Source of the DNA: Iamia sp035765045
GTDB taxonomy: Bacteria; Actinomycetota; Acidimicrobiia; Acidimicrobiales; Iamiaceae
NCBI GenBank assembly: GCA_035765045.1
Contig: DASTYI010000145.1
Coordinates: forward strand, 1 to 38,531
Direction: 5' to 3'
DNA: 38,531 nucleotides
Position 1 is the stretch's first letter, and every line of letters starts with the position of its first letter. The notes beneath the pieces are model-generated. The model saw only the letters and a program-made list of their open reading frames with translations. It was not told the DNA's origin and did not search any database. Shown here piece by piece: positions 15,298 to 23,881 of the stretch. Both the position numbers and the translations under genes were made by a program.

Positions 15298-18200
15298 GCC
15301 CCGCCGCCCGGCGGCGTGCCGGGTGGTGGGCCGCCCTCGCCCTCGTCACCCTGGGGGGCGGGGTCCTCCGGCTCACGAACCTCGACTTCGACCAGCGCCA
15401 GCACCTCCACCCCGACGAGCGCCACTGGTCGCTCACCGCCTCGGCGCTGGCCGACGCCCCCGCCCCCGACCGGCACGGCACGGTGGCCGGCCCCGTCCTC
15501 GACTGGCTCGACGGGGAGCGCTCACCGGCCAACCCGTACCGGGCCACCGACACCTTCGTCTACGGGCCGTCGACCCTGGCCGCCACCCGGGCCGTCGCCG
15601 GCTGGATGCACGACGGCGCCACCGGGGGCGACCAACCGGCGGCGGCGGTGGTCGACGTCCTCGACGCCGCCGGCCTCCCGCTGCTCGACGACGGCGGCGC
15701 GCCCCGCTTCGACGACCGCTACCAGGTCGACCTGGTCGGCCGGCTCCTCGGGGCGCTGGCCGACACCCTCACCATCGTCGTGGTCGGGCTGGCGGGGCGG
15801 CGCCTGGGCGGGCGGTGGGTCGGGCTGGGCGCCGCCGCCCTGTTCGCCCTCTCGGTGCTGGCCATCCAGCACGCCCACTTCTTCGGCTCGGAGCCGGTGC
15901 TGGGCCTGGCCTCGGCGCTGACGATCTGGGCGACGCTCGCCCTCGACCGGGGGGACCGGGTGGGCCCGGCGGTGGCCACCGGGCTGCTCGCCGGGGCGGC
16001 CGCGGGGGCGACGGTGGCGGTCAAGCTCTCCGGGTCGGGGGTGGCGCTGGTGCCGCTCCTGGCGGGCGTCGCCCTGCTCGTCGCCCGCCGCCGACCGGCC
16101 GACGTCGCCCGGCTGGCGGCGGTGGCCGTGGGCGCCGCCGTGGCCTTCCGCGTCCTGTGCCCGGCCGCCTTCGAGGGGCTGGGGATCCTGCCCACCGGGC
16201 CGTTCTGGGCCGACGTCGAGCGGAGCCGCGAGGTGGCGGCCATGGACCTCCCGCCCGCCCTCCAGTGGGCCGGGCGGATCCCGGTGCTCGACGCCGGCCG
16301 CCACCTCGTCTGGTTCACCGTCGGGCCCGGGGCGGCGGCCGCCGCCGGGGCCGGGGCCGTCGCCCTCCTGCGCCGACGCCGGGCGCTGGGCTGGTGGCCG
16401 GTCCTGGTGGCGGTCGGGGGCTGGGCCCTGCCCGCCGCCCTCGTGCTGCGGGGCCAGGTCACCACCGGTCGCTACTTCGTGCCGATGCTCCCCGCCCTGT
16501 GCGCCTGCGGCGGCTACGGCCTGGCCGCCGGGGTCCGCTGGGCCCGGGCCCGCCCCGGCCCGGTGGGGCGGCTGGCCACCGCCGGCGTCGCCCTCGTCCT
16601 GGCCACCACCGGCCTCTGGGGGGTGGCCTTCGTCGCCGGGGTCCACGGCGACGAGCACACCCGGATCCGGGCGTCCCGCTGGATCGGGGCGCACGTCGAG
16701 CCCGGCTCGGTGCTGTCGGTCCAGGCGTGGGACGACGGCCTCCCGCTGGCGCGGCCCGGATCGGACCCCACCGCCTACGAGCTCGAGCAGCTCGACCTCT
16801 TCGGGGTCGACCGGGCCGACAAGACCGAGCGGCTGGCCGAGCAGCTGACCCGCATCGACTACGTCGTCGAGTCCTCGCCCCGGGTCTGGCGCGTCGTGCC
16901 CCGCCTCCCGGCCCGCTTCCCGTCGACCATCCGCTTCTTCGAGGCGCTCGACGACGGCAGCCTCGGCTTCGACCGGGTCGCCACCTTCACCAGCCCGCCC
17001 GAGCTCGGGCCCTGGCGGCTCGACGACGGGGCCGCCGAGGAGGCGTTCTCGGTCTACGACCACCCCGAGGTCCGCATCTGGCGCAAGGTCCGCGACCTCC
17101 CGGCGGCGACCCTGCTCGGCCGGCTCGACCCGGTGGCGGCATCGACCGCCCTCGCCGTCCACCCCGACGCCGGCCACGCCAACGGGGCCATGCTCCACGC
17201 CGGCGAGCGGGCGGAGAACGACCGCGCCGGGACCTTCGCCGACGACTTCGCCACCGGTGGCCACCCCCTCGTCCACGCCGCCGGCTGGCTCCTCGTCCTC
17301 GAGCTGCTGGGGCTGGCCGCCTTCACCGCCCTCGCCCCGGCGCTGCGGGCCCTGCCCGACGCCGGGGCCGGGACGGCCCCGCTCGTGGGCCTGGCGGTCA
17401 CCGCCTTCGCCACCTTCGCCGCCGTCACGTGGCTGGGCCTCCCCCTCACCCGGGGCCTGGTGCTGGTCGTCGTGGGCGGGTGGCTGGCGGTCGGGGTCGG
17501 GTGCGCCCGGCGCCACCGGACCGTCCTGGCCGAGCTGTGGCGGGAGCGCCGCCCCACCCTGCTGACGGCCCAGGCTGTGATCGTCGCCGCCTTCGCCCTC
17601 GGGCTCCTGCTCCGTGCCGCCGACCCCGACCTCTGGCACATCCACCGGGGCGGCGAGAAGCCCTTCGAGCTGGCGATGTTCACCGCCGTGCTGCGCACCC
17701 GCACGCTGCCGCCCTACGACCCCTGGTACGCCGGCGGCACGCTCAACTACTACTACGGGGGCTACCTGCTGCTGTCGGTGCCGGCCCGCCTGCTGCGCAC
17801 GGCACCGGCGCTGGCCATGAACCTGTCGCTCGCCACCGTGGCCGCCCTCGCCGGCGGGGCGGCGGCCTCGGCCGGGGCGGCGGTGGCCCGGCTGCGCACG
17901 TGGGTGGCGGGTGGTGGGGAGGAGCCGGCGGCGACGGCGCCGGGTGTGCGCCGGGCCGCCCTGCTGGCGGTGGCCTTCGTGCTGGTCGTCCCGAGCGCGG
18001 CCATCGTGCCGTCGATCGTGGGGCGGCTGGCCGGCTCGGAGCGGGGGACGCTCGACTGGTGGGGCCTGAGCCGGACCTTCCCCTCCCCCTCGCCGGTGAT
18101 CACCGAGTTCCCCGCCTGGTCGTTCCTGTTCGGCGACGTCCACCCCCACGTGATGGGCCTCCCGCTGCTGCTGGCGCTGGTGGCGGTGGTCGTCGCCTGG

Positions 18201-19577
18201 GCCCGGGCCCTGGTCGACGGGCGCCCGGCCCTCGTCGTGGCCCTGCTGGCCGGCCTGCTCGTCGGGGCGGTGCGGGCCACCAACACCTGGGACCTGCCGC
18301 TGGCCGCCGGCCTCCTCCTCGCCGCTCCCGGGGCCGCGGCGGTGCTCCGGGCCCCGCTCCGCCGCTGCGTCACGACCGCCGCCGCGGCCGCCGCCGTCGT
18401 CCTCGTCGGCTGGGCCCCCTACGCCTGGCGGACCGAGGTGACCGACAGCGGCGTCGAGGCCGCCACCCTGGCGACGCCGTTCACCGCCGCCCTCGCCCAC
18501 TTCGGCCTGCTCGGGGCGGCCAGCGTCGTGGTCGTGCTGGCCGGCGCCATCGTCACCTGGCGGGCCGCACCGCCGACCGGCCGGCGCCGCACGGCGGTCC
18601 TCGGGGCCGGCGCCGGGCTGGTGGCGCTCACCGCGGTGGTGGCGGTGGCCGTGCCCGACCGGGCCGTGCTGGTGGTGGCCGTCGCCCTCGCCCTCGCCGC
18701 CGGGACGGCCGGGGTCGCGGCCCTCCGCCGCCCCCGGGGCGAGGGGCCGTCGCCGGTCGCCCTGCTCCTCGTCGGGCTCGGCTGGGCGCTGGTGGCCGGG
18801 GTCGAGGTCGTCACCGTGGTCAACGACTTCGAACGTCAGAACACGGTGTTCAAGGTCTGGTACCAGGCCTGGGTGCTCGTCGCCCTGGGGGTGGCCGTCG
18901 CCGTGGCCGGCACGGTGCCCGCCACCGAGCGGCTGCTCCGCCGGCCCCGGGAGCGGCGGCCCGGCCGGGCGGTCGCCCTCGCCGTGCTGGCGCCCGCCGT
19001 GCTGATGGCCGTCGCCTTCGTCCAGCTGGCCGTGCCCGCCCGGCTCGACGACCGCACCAGCGCCGGGGGACCGTCGCTCGACGGCCTGGCCTACCTCGAC
19101 GACACCGTGGTCGGCGAGGGCGCGCGCTCCTTCCGACCGGGTGACGACCGGCCCCTGATCGCCTGGCTCCAGGAGAACGTCCGGGGCACGCCGACGGTGG
19201 CCGAGGCGGCCGGCGACGACTACTCGTGGAGCGGCCGCATCGCCGTGCACACCGGGCTGCCCAGCGTGATCGGCTGGCCCTACCACCAGAGCCAACAGCG
19301 CCGCTCCTACGAGCCCACGGTGTACGAGCGGGCCGGCGAGATGGCGACCCTCTACCAGAGCCTCGACCCCGAGCCCGTCACCGCCATCCTCCAGCGCCAC
19401 CGGGTCGGCTACGTCGTCTTCGGCACCCTCGAACGACTGCTGGTGCCCACCGGCGCCCACGCCGCCCTGGCCGAGCACCCCTGCCTGACGATCGCCTTCC
19501 GTCACGACGACCTCTGGATCGGCCGGGTCGACCAGCCCTGCCTCGCCCGCCAGCCCGGTGGCCTGCCGATCCGCTGA
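15294..19577 (+). CDS. GT39-like / DUF2298 (YYY) fusion membrane protein
   Basis: A 1427-residue integral membrane protein made of two modules. The N-terminal half resembles the dolichyl-phosphate-mannose-protein mannosyltransferase (GT39/PMT) fold: D-F-D-Q-R-Q-H-L-H-P-D-E-R-H-W in the first outside loop (about 29-44) and many TM segments, then a soluble region (about 455-640). The C-terminal half is a DUF2298 'YYY' domain (from about 770), marked by P-Y-D-P-W-Y-A-G-G and N-Y-Y-Y-G-G-Y (YYYxG at 819-823), and N-D-F-E-R-Q-N-T-V-F-K-V-W-Y near residue 1180. The frame is open far upstream, but GTG 15294 overlaps the previous stop by 4 nt, so coupling defines the start. YYY proteins are chiefly reported from Archaea and Chloroflexi. 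Biochemical function is unknown; glycan transfer on the outer membrane face is inferred. Confidence 0.82.
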   Translation: MSPAARRRAGWWAALALVTLGGGVLRLTNLDFDQRQHLHPDERHWSLTASALADAPAPDRHGTVAGPVLDWLDGERSPANPYRATDTFVYGPSTLAATRAVAGWMHDGATGGDQPAAAVVDVLDAAGLPLLDDGGAPRFDDRYQVDLVGRLLGALADTLTIVVVGLAGRRLGGRWVGLGAAALFALSVLAIQHAHFFGSEPVLGLASALTIWATLALDRGDRVGPAVATGLLAGAAAGATVAVKLSGSGVALVPLLAGVALLVARRRPADVARLAAVAVGAAVAFRVLCPAAFEGLGILPTGPFWADVERSREVAAMDLPPALQWAGRIPVLDAGRHLVWFTVGPGAAAAAGAGAVALLRRRRALGWWPVLVAVGGWALPAALVLRGQVTTGRYFVPMLPALCACGGYGLAAGVRWARARPGPVGRLATAGVALVLATTGLWGVAFVAGVHGDEHTRIRASRWIGAHVEPGSVLSVQAWDDGLPLARPGSDPTAYELEQLDLFGVDRADKTERLAEQLTRIDYVVESSPRVWRVVPRLPARFPSTIRFFEALDDGSLGFDRVATFTSPPELGPWRLDDGAAEEAFSVYDHPEVRIWRKVRDLPAATLLGRLDPVAASTALAVHPDAGHANGAMLHAGERAENDRAGTFADDFATGGHPLVHAAGWLLVLELLGLAAFTALAPALRALPDAGAGTAPLVGLAVTAFATFAAVTWLGLPLTRGLVLVVVGGWLAVGVGCARRHRTVLAELWRERRPTLLTAQAVIVAAFALGLLLRAADPDLWHIHRGGEKPFELAMFTAVLRTRTLPPYDPWYAGGTLNYYYGGYLLLSVPARLLRTAPALAMNLSLATVAALAGGAAASAGAAVARLRTWVAGGGEEPAATAPGVRRAALLAVAFVLVVPSAAIVPSIVGRLAGSERGTLDWWGLSRTFPSPSPVITEFPAWSFLFGDVHPHVMGLPLLLALVAVVVAWARALVDGRPALVVALLAGLLVGAVRATNTWDLPLAAGLLLAAPGAAAVLRAPLRRCVTTAAAAAAVVLVGWAPYAWRTEVTDSGVEAATLATPFTAALAHFGLLGAASVVVVLAGAIVTWRAAPPTGRRRTAVLGAGAGLVALTAVVAVAVPDRAVLVVAVALALAAGTAGVAALRRPRGEGPSPVALLLVGLGWALVAGVEVVTVVNDFERQNTVFKVWYQAWVLVALGVAVAVAGTVPATERLLRRPRERRPGRAVALAVLAPAVLMAVAFVQLAVPARLDDRTSAGGPSLDGLAYLDDTVVGEGARSFRPGDDRPLIAWLQENVRGTPTVAEAAGDDYSWSGRIAVHTGLPSVIGWPYHQSQQRRSYEPTVYERAGEMATLYQSLDPEPVTAILQRHRVGYVVFGTLERLLVPTGAHAALAEHPCLTIAFRHDDLWIGRVDQPCLARQPGGLPIR

Positions 19578-19583
19578 GCGCGG

Positions 19584-21122
19584 TCAGTCGGGGTCGCGGA
19601 GGATCAGGTACTGGTCCGAGCTGGCGGTCGGGCTCCACGGCTCGCGGGTGAAGAACCAGCGGAGGAGGTCATCGGCCCCGGCGTCGCCGTAGGCGGGCAC
19701 CCACCACTCGCGCAGCCGGAAGCGCTCGACCGTGTAGCCCTCGGGGGGCTCGGGCGGGTTCTCGACGGCCCACACGATCACGGCGTCGACCTCCCGGGGG
19801 ATGTCCTGCGGGTCGAGCGGGGCGTAGGAGACGCCGTCGAGCTCGTGGAGGTACCAGGCCCAGGGCCACGAGCCGCCCCCGGTCTGGTCGACGACGATCG
19901 TGTCGACCTCGCCCGCCCGCTGGGCCCGGGCCAGGCGCTCGGCGATCGGCGGCAGGTCGGCCGAGGTCTGCACGGTGACGAGCAGCTCGCGGGGGTCGGC
20001 GCCGTGGGTGATCGCCGGGCGCACCGCCACCACCGCGGTGAGGGTGGCCAGCACCGCCCCGGCCCCGGCGACGGCCAGCCGCGCGGCGCGCCCCCGCACC
20101 CGGTCGGCCACCGCCTGGGCCCCGATCCCGGCCAGCAGCACCGCCGGCAGGAGCGGGTGGAGGGCCAGCCAGGCGAACTTCTCGCCGGCCCACGAGTAGA
20201 GGGCGACGTGCCCCAGCGCCATCACCCCAAGCCAGGCCCCGACCAGCGACCGCCGCCGCACCGAGGCCACCACCCCCACCGCCGCCAGCCCGAGCAGCAG
20301 CCACTCGTAGGCCGCGTAGACGGCCAGGTAGAAGAACCACGGCTGGCCGCCCCGGCCCACGTCGTGCTGGCCCCACCAGTACCGCACCCCGTCGAACAGG
20401 CCCGACTCGACGCCCTCGACGTAGCGGAACCCGGACGTGAACACGACCATGAACACCAGGGCGAAGGCCGACAGCGACCACATCCACGGCGCCTGCCCGA
20501 GACTGGCGAGCCGGCGCACGACCGCCCGGCACCGGCCGTCGGGGCGGAGGGCGGCGAGCGCCGCCCCGGCACCGATGAACACCGCCGCGTTCAGCCCGAA
20601 CAGGAACGTCGTCTCCTTGATGGTGAAGCTCAGCGCCAGCAGGACGCCGGCCCCGACGACGTGGCGGGGGCGGGGCGCGGTCAGCATCCGGGCCACGAGC
20701 AGCAGCAGCCCCAGGCTGACCAGGCCGACCAGCGAGTCCTCCCGCCCGGTGCGGGTCACGGTGAGCACGGTGGGGCTGACGGTGAAGACGAGGGCGGCGA
20801 CCGGGGCCCCGACCCGGCCGAGGAGATCGGTCGAGGAGGCGATCAGGGCCGTGGCCACGATGCCGGCCACCGCCGCGACCAGCCGGGCGTGGGCCGCACT
20901 CGTGCCCCCGTGGTCGAGGACCAGGCCCTCGAGGTAGAAGCGCAGCGGCCCGTGGTACACGGGGTCGTAGCGCATCACGCCGAGGTCGCGAGCCTGCCAC
21001 GAGAAGAAGGCGTCGATGGCCTCGTCGTGGGCCAGCGGCCGGTGCCCGAGCCGCCACAGGTGGGCGACGGCCGACGGGGCGGTGACGACGACCGCGGCCT
21101 TCCACCGCCCGAGAGACCGCAC
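19584..21122 (-). CDS. Agl23-like membrane protein (GT39-related)
   Basis: A 512-residue multi-pass membrane protein. The N-terminal loop R-P-L-A-H-D-E-A-I-D-A-F-F-S-W followed by Y-D-P-V-Y-H-G-P-L-R-F-Y matches the 'flippase activity-associated protein Agl23' family, related to GT39 transferases; the H-D-E acidic pair is the expected catalytic-type site. About eleven hydrophobic segments precede a soluble C-terminal domain (about 385-512) with W-A-W-Y-L-H-E-L and E-W-W-V-P-A-Y-G-D motifs. The GTG at 21122 is preferred: earlier in-frame codons encode an Arg/Cys-rich sequence unlike a membrane protein start. It converges on the YYY gene (6 nt between stops). Co-occurrence of Agl23 and YYY supports a shared pathway. 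Confidence 0.8.
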   Translation of the reverse strand: MRSLGRWKAAVVVTAPSAVAHLWRLGHRPLAHDEAIDAFFSWQARDLGVMRYDPVYHGPLRFYLEGLVLDHGGTSAAHARLVAAVAGIVATALIASSTDLLGRVGAPVAALVFTVSPTVLTVTRTGREDSLVGLVSLGLLLLVARMLTAPRPRHVVGAGVLLALSFTIKETTFLFGLNAAVFIGAGAALAALRPDGRCRAVVRRLASLGQAPWMWSLSAFALVFMVVFTSGFRYVEGVESGLFDGVRYWWGQHDVGRGGQPWFFYLAVYAAYEWLLLGLAAVGVVASVRRRSLVGAWLGVMALGHVALYSWAGEKFAWLALHPLLPAVLLAGIGAQAVADRVRGRAARLAVAGAGAVLATLTAVVAVRPAITHGADPRELLVTVQTSADLPPIAERLARAQRAGEVDTIVVDQTGGGSWPWAWYLHELDGVSYAPLDPQDIPREVDAVIVWAVENPPEPPEGYTVERFRLREWWVPAYGDAGADDLLRWFFTREPWSPTASSDQYLILRDPD

Positions 21123-21189
21123 CCCACCATCATGGCGCCCGCTCCTGCACCCCACCGTCGATCCGGGCCGCGGTGGTAGACAGTGCCGC

Positions 21190-23178
21190 GTGCGGGTCCT
21201 GGTCACCCTGGCCTTCTACCGTCCGCACTGGACCGGCCTGACCAACGTCGCCGCCGGTCTGGCGGAGGGCCTGGCGGCGCGGGGCCACGAGGTCACCGTC
21301 CTCGCCGCGCACCACGACCGGTCGCTCCCCCGCGAGGAGGTCGTCGAGGGCGTGCGCGTCGTCCGGGTGCCGACGGCCGGCCGGCTCAGCCGCACGATGC
21401 TGATGCCCGGCTACCCGGGCGCCCTCGCCCGCCTCGCCGCCGAGCACGACGTGATCCACCTCCACACGCCGATGGCCGAGGCCGCCCTGGTGGCCGCCGT
21501 GGCCCGCCGGCGCCGGGTCCCGCTGGTCGTCACGCACCAGGGCGACGTCGTGATGCCGCCGGGGCCGGCCAACCAGGCCGTCCAGCGGGCCATGGAGGTC
21601 ACCCTGCGCGCCACCCTCCGGTCGGCCGACGAGGTCCTGACCCTGGGCGAGGACTACGCCCGGGGCTCACCCTTCCTGCGCTCCCTCGACCGGCCCGTCG
21701 GCGCCATCCACCCCCCCGTCGCCATCCCCCGGCCCCGCCCCGACGAGGTCGCCGCCTGGCGCGCCGCCCTCGGGCTCGACGGGCGCCCGGTCGTGGGCTT
21801 CGCCGGTCGCTTCGTGGCCGAGAAGGGCTTCGACGTCCTCCTCGCCGCCGTGCCCGCCATCGCCGCCGAGATCCCCGGGGTGCACCTGCTCTTCGCCGGG
21901 GAGACCGACGTCGCCTACGAGGACCACTACGCCCGCTGCCGGCCCCTGCTGGCCGCCGCCGCGCCCCACCTCACCGAGGTCGGGCTGCTGCGCGACCGCC
22001 AGCGGCTCGCCGACTTCTACGCCCTGTGCGACCTGTTCGTGCTCCCGTCGCGCAGCGACTGCTTCGCCGCCGTGCAGGTCGAGGCGCTCCGCTGCGGCAC
22101 GCCGGTGGTGGCCTGCGACGTCCCCGGCGCCCGCGAGGTCGTGACCCGCACCGGGATGGGGTGGCTGGCCCCGCCCGAGGACCCGACGGCGCTGGCCGCC
22201 GCCGTCGTCGCCGCCCTCCGCCACCCCGACCCCCCGGCCCCGACCCCCGCGGCCGTCGACCGGGTCTACGCCGCCGCGGCCGCCGTCGACCGCTACGAGG
22301 AGCTGCTCGGCCGACACGTCGCCGCCCGGGCCCGCCCGCCGAGCGTCGTCGACCACGCCCTCGCCGGCGAGGCCGACATGGCCTACCGCCGCCGCACCCG
22401 ATGGCTGCTCGACCGGCTCGACCTCACCGACGGGCTACGGGTGCTCGACGCCGGCTGCGGGCTGGGCAGCCACCTCCACCTGCTCGCCAGGGCGCACCGC
22501 CTCGACCTGATCGGCCTCGACCTCGACGCCGACCGGTTGCGCCGGGCCGGGGCCGAGGTCCCCGGGGCCGCCCTGGCCCGGGCCGCCATCGCCCGGCTTC
22601 CCCTGGCCGACGCCTCGGTCGACCGCGTCCTGGCCTCCGAGGTCCTCGAGCACGTCCCCGACGACGCCGCCGCCCTGGCCGAGGTCCGCCGCGTGCTCCG
22701 CCCCGGCGGGCGGTTGGTCCTCAGCGTGCCCCACGCCCGCTACCCGTTCTGGTGGGACCCGACCAACCGCACCCTGGAGGCGCTGGGCCGGCCCCCGATC
22801 CGCCGCCCGGGCCCGCTCGTCGGCATCTGGACCGACCACCTCCGGCTCTACGAGCCCGACGCCCTCGCCGCCCTGGTGGCCGGGGCCGGGTTCGTCGTCG
22901 ACGAGGTCGAGGAGCAGACCCACCACGCCTTCCCCTTCTCGCACCAGCTCGTCTACGGCATCGGCAAGCCCCTGGTGGAGCGGGGCTGGCTCCCGGGGGG
23001 CGCGGCGCGCGCCGTGGGCCGGTTCCCGGCCGCCCCCGACCCCGAGGCGCCGACCGGGCGCCGCAGCCCGGTGGTCACCGCCCTGGCCCCGCTGCGCTGG
23101 GTCGACCGCCGCAACGAGCACCTGCGGGGCGACGAGCGCACCTTCGTCACGATCGTGCTGGCGGCGCACCGGCCCTGA
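21190..23178 (+). CDS. Bifunctional GT4 glycosyltransferase - SAM methyltransferase fusion
   Basis: A 662-residue cytosolic protein with two enzymes in one chain. Residues 1-385 form a GT-B family 4 glycosyltransferase: an N-terminal Rossmann half with G-L-T-N-V-A-A-G-L-A, then V-G-F-A-G-R-F-V-A-E-K-G (about 201-213) and S-R-S-D-C-F-A-A-V-Q-V-E-A (about 286-298), in which the first residue of the E-x7-E pair is Asp. Residues 400-655 are a class I methyltransferase with V-L-D-A-G-C-G-L-G-S-H (about 416-427) and the E-V-L-E-H-V-P motif. GTG 21190 begins exactly at the GT4 first strand; longer in-frame starts would overlap the divergent gene. A plausible role is adding a sugar to a lipid-linked acceptor and methylating it. 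It is divergent from the Agl23-like gene, sharing a 67-nt promoter region. Confidence 0.87.
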   Translation: MRVLVTLAFYRPHWTGLTNVAAGLAEGLAARGHEVTVLAAHHDRSLPREEVVEGVRVVRVPTAGRLSRTMLMPGYPGALARLAAEHDVIHLHTPMAEAALVAAVARRRRVPLVVTHQGDVVMPPGPANQAVQRAMEVTLRATLRSADEVLTLGEDYARGSPFLRSLDRPVGAIHPPVAIPRPRPDEVAAWRAALGLDGRPVVGFAGRFVAEKGFDVLLAAVPAIAAEIPGVHLLFAGETDVAYEDHYARCRPLLAAAAPHLTEVGLLRDRQRLADFYALCDLFVLPSRSDCFAAVQVEALRCGTPVVACDVPGAREVVTRTGMGWLAPPEDPTALAAAVVAALRHPDPPAPTPAAVDRVYAAAAAVDRYEELLGRHVAARARPPSVVDHALAGEADMAYRRRTRWLLDRLDLTDGLRVLDAGCGLGSHLHLLARAHRLDLIGLDLDADRLRRAGAEVPGAALARAAIARLPLADASVDRVLASEVLEHVPDDAAALAEVRRVLRPGGRLVLSVPHARYPFWWDPTNRTLEALGRPPIRRPGPLVGIWTDHLRLYEPDALAALVAGAGFVVDEVEEQTHHAFPFSHQLVYGIGKPLVERGWLPGGAARAVGRFPAAPDPEAPTGRRSPVVTALAPLRWVDRRNEHLRGDERTFVTIVLAAHRP

Positions 23179-23881
23179 GCAGGCGGACCCGGAAGACGAC
23201 CACCTGGCGCCCGGCGGCCACGAGCGCCCCGGCGAGGCGGCCCATGCGGAAGGTGCTGCGACCGGCCGGGCGGGGCCGGTGGGCCACCGGCACCTCGACC
23301 ACCCGCCAGCCTCGGCGCACGGCCCCGACGGCCAGGAGCAGCGAGGGGGCGAAGGCGGTCTCGTCGATGAGCGGCCGCACGTCGTCCCAGACCTCGCGCC
23401 GGAACAGCTTGAACGGGCAGTTGGCGTCGCGCAGGCGGCACCCGCCGACGACCCGGACGACCTGCCGGGTCACCCACGTGACGGCCAGCCGGTGGCGGGG
23501 GTCGCGCCGGGGCGTGCGCACCCCGATCAACAGGTCGGCCTCGGCGCGCCGGTCCCACAGGCGCTCGACGTCGGCGGCCTGGGTCTGGCCGTCGGCGTCG
23601 AGGTGGAGCAGCCAGCGTCCCGTCGCCGTCGCCAGGGCCCGATGGACGGCCGGGCCGGGACCGGCGTTGCGGGGCTGGTGGAGGACGACCAGGCCGGGGA
23701 TCTCGCCGGCCAGCCGGTCGAGGAGGGCGGCGGTGCCGTCGGTCGAGCCGTCGTCGACCACCACGATCTCGGTCGTGCCCGGGGCGAACCGCTCGTCCAG
23801 CGTGCGCCGGTGGTCGCGCAGCACCCCCTCGATGACACCGATCTCGTCGTAGACCGGCATCACCACCGACAGCTCGATCAC
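23147..23881 (-). CDS. Family 2 glycosyltransferase (polyprenyl-phosphate sugar synthase-like)
   Basis: A 244-residue GT-A fold enzyme. It has S-V-V-M-P-V-Y-D-E at the N-terminus, V-V-V-D-D-G-S-T-D-G-T (about 38-48), and the metal-binding L-H-L-D-A-D-G-Q, then V-P-V-A-H-R-P-R-P-x-G-R-S near the end, as in DPM1-like polyprenyl-phosphate-mannose or -glucose synthases. No clear C-terminal membrane anchor. GTG 23881 overlaps the TGA of the upstream flavoprotein gene by 4 nt (GTGA), fixing the start and implying coupling. Its 3' end overlaps the convergent GT4-methyltransferase gene by 32 bp. It would supply lipid-linked sugar donors for the GT-C proteins nearby. Confidence 0.88.
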   Translation of the reverse strand: MIELSVVMPVYDEIGVIEGVLRDHRRTLDERFAPGTTEIVVVDDGSTDGTAALLDRLAGEIPGLVVLHQPRNAGPGPAVHRALATATGRWLLHLDADGQTQAADVERLWDRRAEADLLIGVRTPRRDPRHRLAVTWVTRQVVRVVGGCRLRDANCPFKLFRREVWDDVRPLIDETAFAPSLLLAVGAVRRGWRVVEVPVAHRPRPAGRSTFRMGRLAGALVAAGRQVVVFRVRLLRAGAPPARS

